A stretch of DNA of 6,425 bases from Clostridiales bacterium. GTDB lineage: Bacteria > Bacillota > Clostridia > Saccharofermentanales > UBA5734. Positions 5,805 through 6,425 of this stretch are shown here, piece after piece. The stretch's first letter is position 1. The number at the start of each line of letters is the position of its first letter. A model generated the notes under the pieces. The model was not told where the DNA came from. It did no database searches and saw only the letters and a program-made list of their open reading frames with translations. The translations under genes were made by a program, and so were the position numbers. The stretch lies in contig DMJC01000217.1 in NCBI GenBank assembly GCA_003451915.1, forward strand, positions 1 through 6,425, written 5' to 3'.

Positions 5805-6425
5805 TCGAAGAGTTTTTGCCGCAAATTGGCGATGTCGCTCACGTCAACACCACATTTTTCCAGATAACCATCGACCGATACGAAGTTCTGATGGAAATAC
5901 GCCAGAGTTTTTTCCATATTTTCCGGCTCTGTTCGAAAAAAATGCAGAATCTCGGCCGGTAAACCCTGGATGAAGGTATCGAACCAAGGTTTCAGATAGG
6001 TCGCGCTGACTTGATAATCGGCGATGATGTCTTCGTCCTGGACATTGGCCAGCATGAGCAGCAAGGCGGCAATAATGCCGGTACGGTCTTTGCCGTGGGT
6101 ACAGTGGAACAGGCAGACACCGGGTTTTGCGCGGGCTAAACGGGTTATCACCTGGCCGATCGGTTCACAGGCTTTTTCCAGCATGCGAATATAAAGATCC
6201 GGGACAGCAATATAGGGATCATCGGAATCGTTCATCGCCATAATGCTGGCCACCATATCGAAGCCAAGCAATGGTATATTGAAATAGTCGACATCAGGAC
6301 AGGCGCTGAGCCGATAATTTTCCTGATTACTTTCGGAGGGGCTGCGCAGATCAATCACAGTCGTCACCGGAAACTGCAGCAGCTGCTGCAAGTCGTGATC
6401 ATTGAGACGAAAAGGAGCATCGGCA
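5789..6425 (-). CDS. Protein-tyrosine/dual-specificity phosphatase family protein, 5' end outside window
   Basis: The minus-strand frame is open from the window edge at 6425 to TGA at 5789-5791, about 211 residues. The active-site loop is HCTHGKDRTG (bases 6077-6106), giving C-x5-R with the nucleophile Cys at 6101-6103 and Arg at 6083-6085. Before it, TTVIDLRSPSE is the N-terminal signature of the bacterial Y_phosphatase3-type family, and the C-terminus (GYLEKCGVDVSDIANLRQKLF) matches its helical end. Such enzymes remove phosphate from tyrosine, and some from Ser/Thr or phosphoinositides; the substrate here is unknown. A TTG at 6389-6391 could be read as a start, but the residues upstream (DAPFRLNDHD) continue the family pattern, so the true start and the usual NFRDLGG-like segment lie beyond 6425. 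No signal peptide can be judged. It overlaps sigH by 16 bp tail to tail, with no terminator between. Confidence 0.9.
   Translation of the reverse strand, partial: ADAPFRLNDHDLQQLLQFPVTTVIDLRSPSESNQENYRLSACPDVDYFNIPLLGFDMVASIMAMNDSDDPYIAVPDLYIRMLEKACEPIGQVITRLARAKPGVCLFHCTHGKDRTGIIAALLLMLANVQDEDIIADYQVSATYLKPWFDTFIQGLPAEILHFFRTEPENMEKTLAYFHQNFVSVDGYLEKCGVDVSDIANLRQKLFDQDPA

Noticed and set aside
6375..6390. Sixteen-base perfect palindrome TGCAGCAGCTGCTGCA
   Set aside because: It falls in phosphatase codons for a Leu/Gln run (LQQLLQ), where CAG/CTG codons produce such symmetry by chance.
6389..6391. TTG as the start of the phosphatase gene
   Set aside because: The same frame stays open to the window edge, and the upstream residues continue the family pattern, so the gene is cut by the window rather than starting here.

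Overview
The window looks like a chromosomal core region of a Bacillota (Firmicutes) bacterium with mid-range GC. The main reason is the gene order cysE-cysS-mrnC-rlmB-sigH, a classic Firmicutes neighbourhood, together with a Spo0H/SigH-type sigma factor and a 6S RNA. A recD2-comF pair just upstream and the moderate GC would fit Clostridia or Negativicutes. That finer placement is a guess from memory of gene orders, not something the sequence proves.

Layout. 2-145 (+): last 47 codons of a RecD2-like helicase. 150-932 (+): ComF-family protein. 933-1238: a 306-base gap without a protein gene. It holds a sigma-A-type promoter (968-996), a 6S-like RNA (about 1001-1157) and a second, extended -10 promoter (1189-1197) that probably drives cysE. 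I see nothing in 933-967 or in the G-rich 1158-1188. 1239-1979: cysE. 1966-3378: cysS. 3375-3776: mrnC (Mini-RNase III). 3769-5160: rlmB with a long repetitive N-terminal extension. 5163-5804: sigH. 5789-6425 (-): a protein-tyrosine phosphatase, cut by the window edge and convergent with sigH.

How the genes relate. From cysE to sigH the genes overlap or nearly touch (14, 4 and 8 bp overlaps, then a 2-bp gap), so they very likely form one translationally coupled operon. CysE starts cysteine synthesis and CysS loads cysteine on tRNA. MrnC trims 23S rRNA precursor and RlmB methylates 23S rRNA. SigH is an alternative sigma factor for transition-phase, competence or sporulation genes. With the 6S RNA, which binds the housekeeping RNA polymerase holoenzyme, the segment is rich in growth-state control.

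The most unusual item is the N-terminal extension of RlmB. It carries eight in-frame 14-residue repeats (42 bp each, arranged as 84-bp pairs), forming an Arg/Pro-rich, probably disordered basic arm on an otherwise normal SPOUT methyltransferase. Other points of note are the 6S-like RNA directly before cysE, an altered SPOUT motif 1 in RlmB, absence of a yacP/rae1 gene between rlmB and sigH, and the 16-bp tail-to-tail overlap of sigH with the phosphatase gene. I found no clear evidence of a mobile element, CRISPR array or wholly new system.
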